Positions 32,732 through 32,872 of a stretch of DNA of 32,872 bases are shown piece by piece (within the stretch, counting starts at the first letter, position 1; every line of letters begins with the position of its first letter). A program made the translations under genes and the position numbers. The stretch comes from CAIVAT01 sp037141055 (GTDB lineage Bacteria > Bacteroidota > Bacteroidia > Bacteroidales > FEN-979). The stretch covers positions 1 through 32,872 of the forward strand of contig JBAXDH010000031.1 in NCBI GenBank assembly GCA_037141055.1, in the 5' to 3' direction. The notes below the pieces were generated by a model. It was not told where the DNA came from. It did not search any database and worked only from the letters and a program-made list of their open reading frames with translations.

Positions 32732-32872
32732 CATTTACCCCACCCTAAATCCCTCCCCAAACAGGGAGGGACTTGCTCCCCTTCCCTTTCTGGGGAAGGG
32801 GTTGGGGGGATGGGGTCTGACATTTACCCCACCCTAAATCCCTCCCCAAACAGGGAGGGACTTGCTCCCCTT
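32731..32872. repeat. Tandem 89-bp palindromic C/G-rich repeat, running out of the window
   Basis: A unit at 32731-32819 is followed by a second copy from 32820 to the window end (53 bases seen, no difference noticed). The period is 89 bases. Each unit is an imperfect palindrome: ACCCCACCC near the start mirrors GGGGGGATGGGGT at the end, and CTCCCCAAACAGGGAGGG and CCCTTTCTGGGG form inner hairpins. The first unit begins on the last base of the deiminase stop codon, so it may serve as that gene's transcript end. It is related to the element at 25061-25100. Confidence 0.75.

Noticed and set aside
32731..32872. Possible CRISPR array at the window end
   Set aside because: The copies are contiguous with no unique spacers, each 89-base unit is itself a palindrome, and no cas gene is present.

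Overview
The window looks like a chromosomal segment of a Bacteroidetes (Bacteroidota) bacterium, most likely an environmental or uncultured Bacteroidales relative. Evidence: three secreted proteins end in a type IX secretion (T9SS) type-A sorting domain; several genes have the phylum's -7 promoter element TAnnTTTG instead of a sigma70 -10 box and no clear Shine-Dalgarno; the content (GH92 mannosidase, RRM protein with an RGG tail, DUF2147, PepSY-TM, a peptidylarginine deiminase of the Porphyromonas type) is typical of the phylum. Coding density is high, no gene appears frameshifted, and no gap between genes exceeds 300 bases. I saw no rRNA, tRNA, CRISPR array, transposase or phage gene.

Layout. 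1-1931 (-): a GH92 alpha-mannosidase cut by the window start. 2191-3234 (-): a nucleoid-associated protein of the NdpA/YejK type, with related 'AATCTGCGAGA' repeats on both sides. 3305-4428 (-): a two-gene operon of an OB-fold-like lipoprotein and a PepSY-TM membrane protein. 4676-5059 (+): an RRM RNA-binding protein. 5270-13435 (+): a very large thioester alpha-2-macroglobulin followed by penicillin-binding protein 1C, the classic bacterial pair. 13444-17110 (-): two secreted beta-propeller-like proteins with T9SS tails, with 7 and 14 visible repeats. 17288-18304 (+): an extended SDR. 18312-20150 (-): a membrane TPR protein with a class III adenylate cyclase domain. 20224-28723 (-): a tightly packed nine-gene operon for a TolC/HlyD/ABC-2 efflux or export system ending in an MltF-type lytic transglycosylase. 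28773-30572 (-): an MltD-type lytic transglycosylase with three LysM domains. 30689-32731 (+): a PPAD-like peptidylarginine deiminase with a T9SS tail, followed by a palindromic repeat in tandem copies that runs out of the window.

The main theme is the cell envelope: periplasmic protease defence and wall repair (A2M plus PBP1C), trans-envelope export (TolC to ABC-2) with two peptidoglycan lyases next to it, and T9SS cargo on the surface. The most notable single gene is the deiminase: all catalytic residues and the two substrate-binding arginines of the P. gingivalis enzyme can be aligned with a constant offset. Intergenic regions carry several families of imperfect palindromic repeats. One of them supplies the stop codon and last residues of an ABC ATPase.
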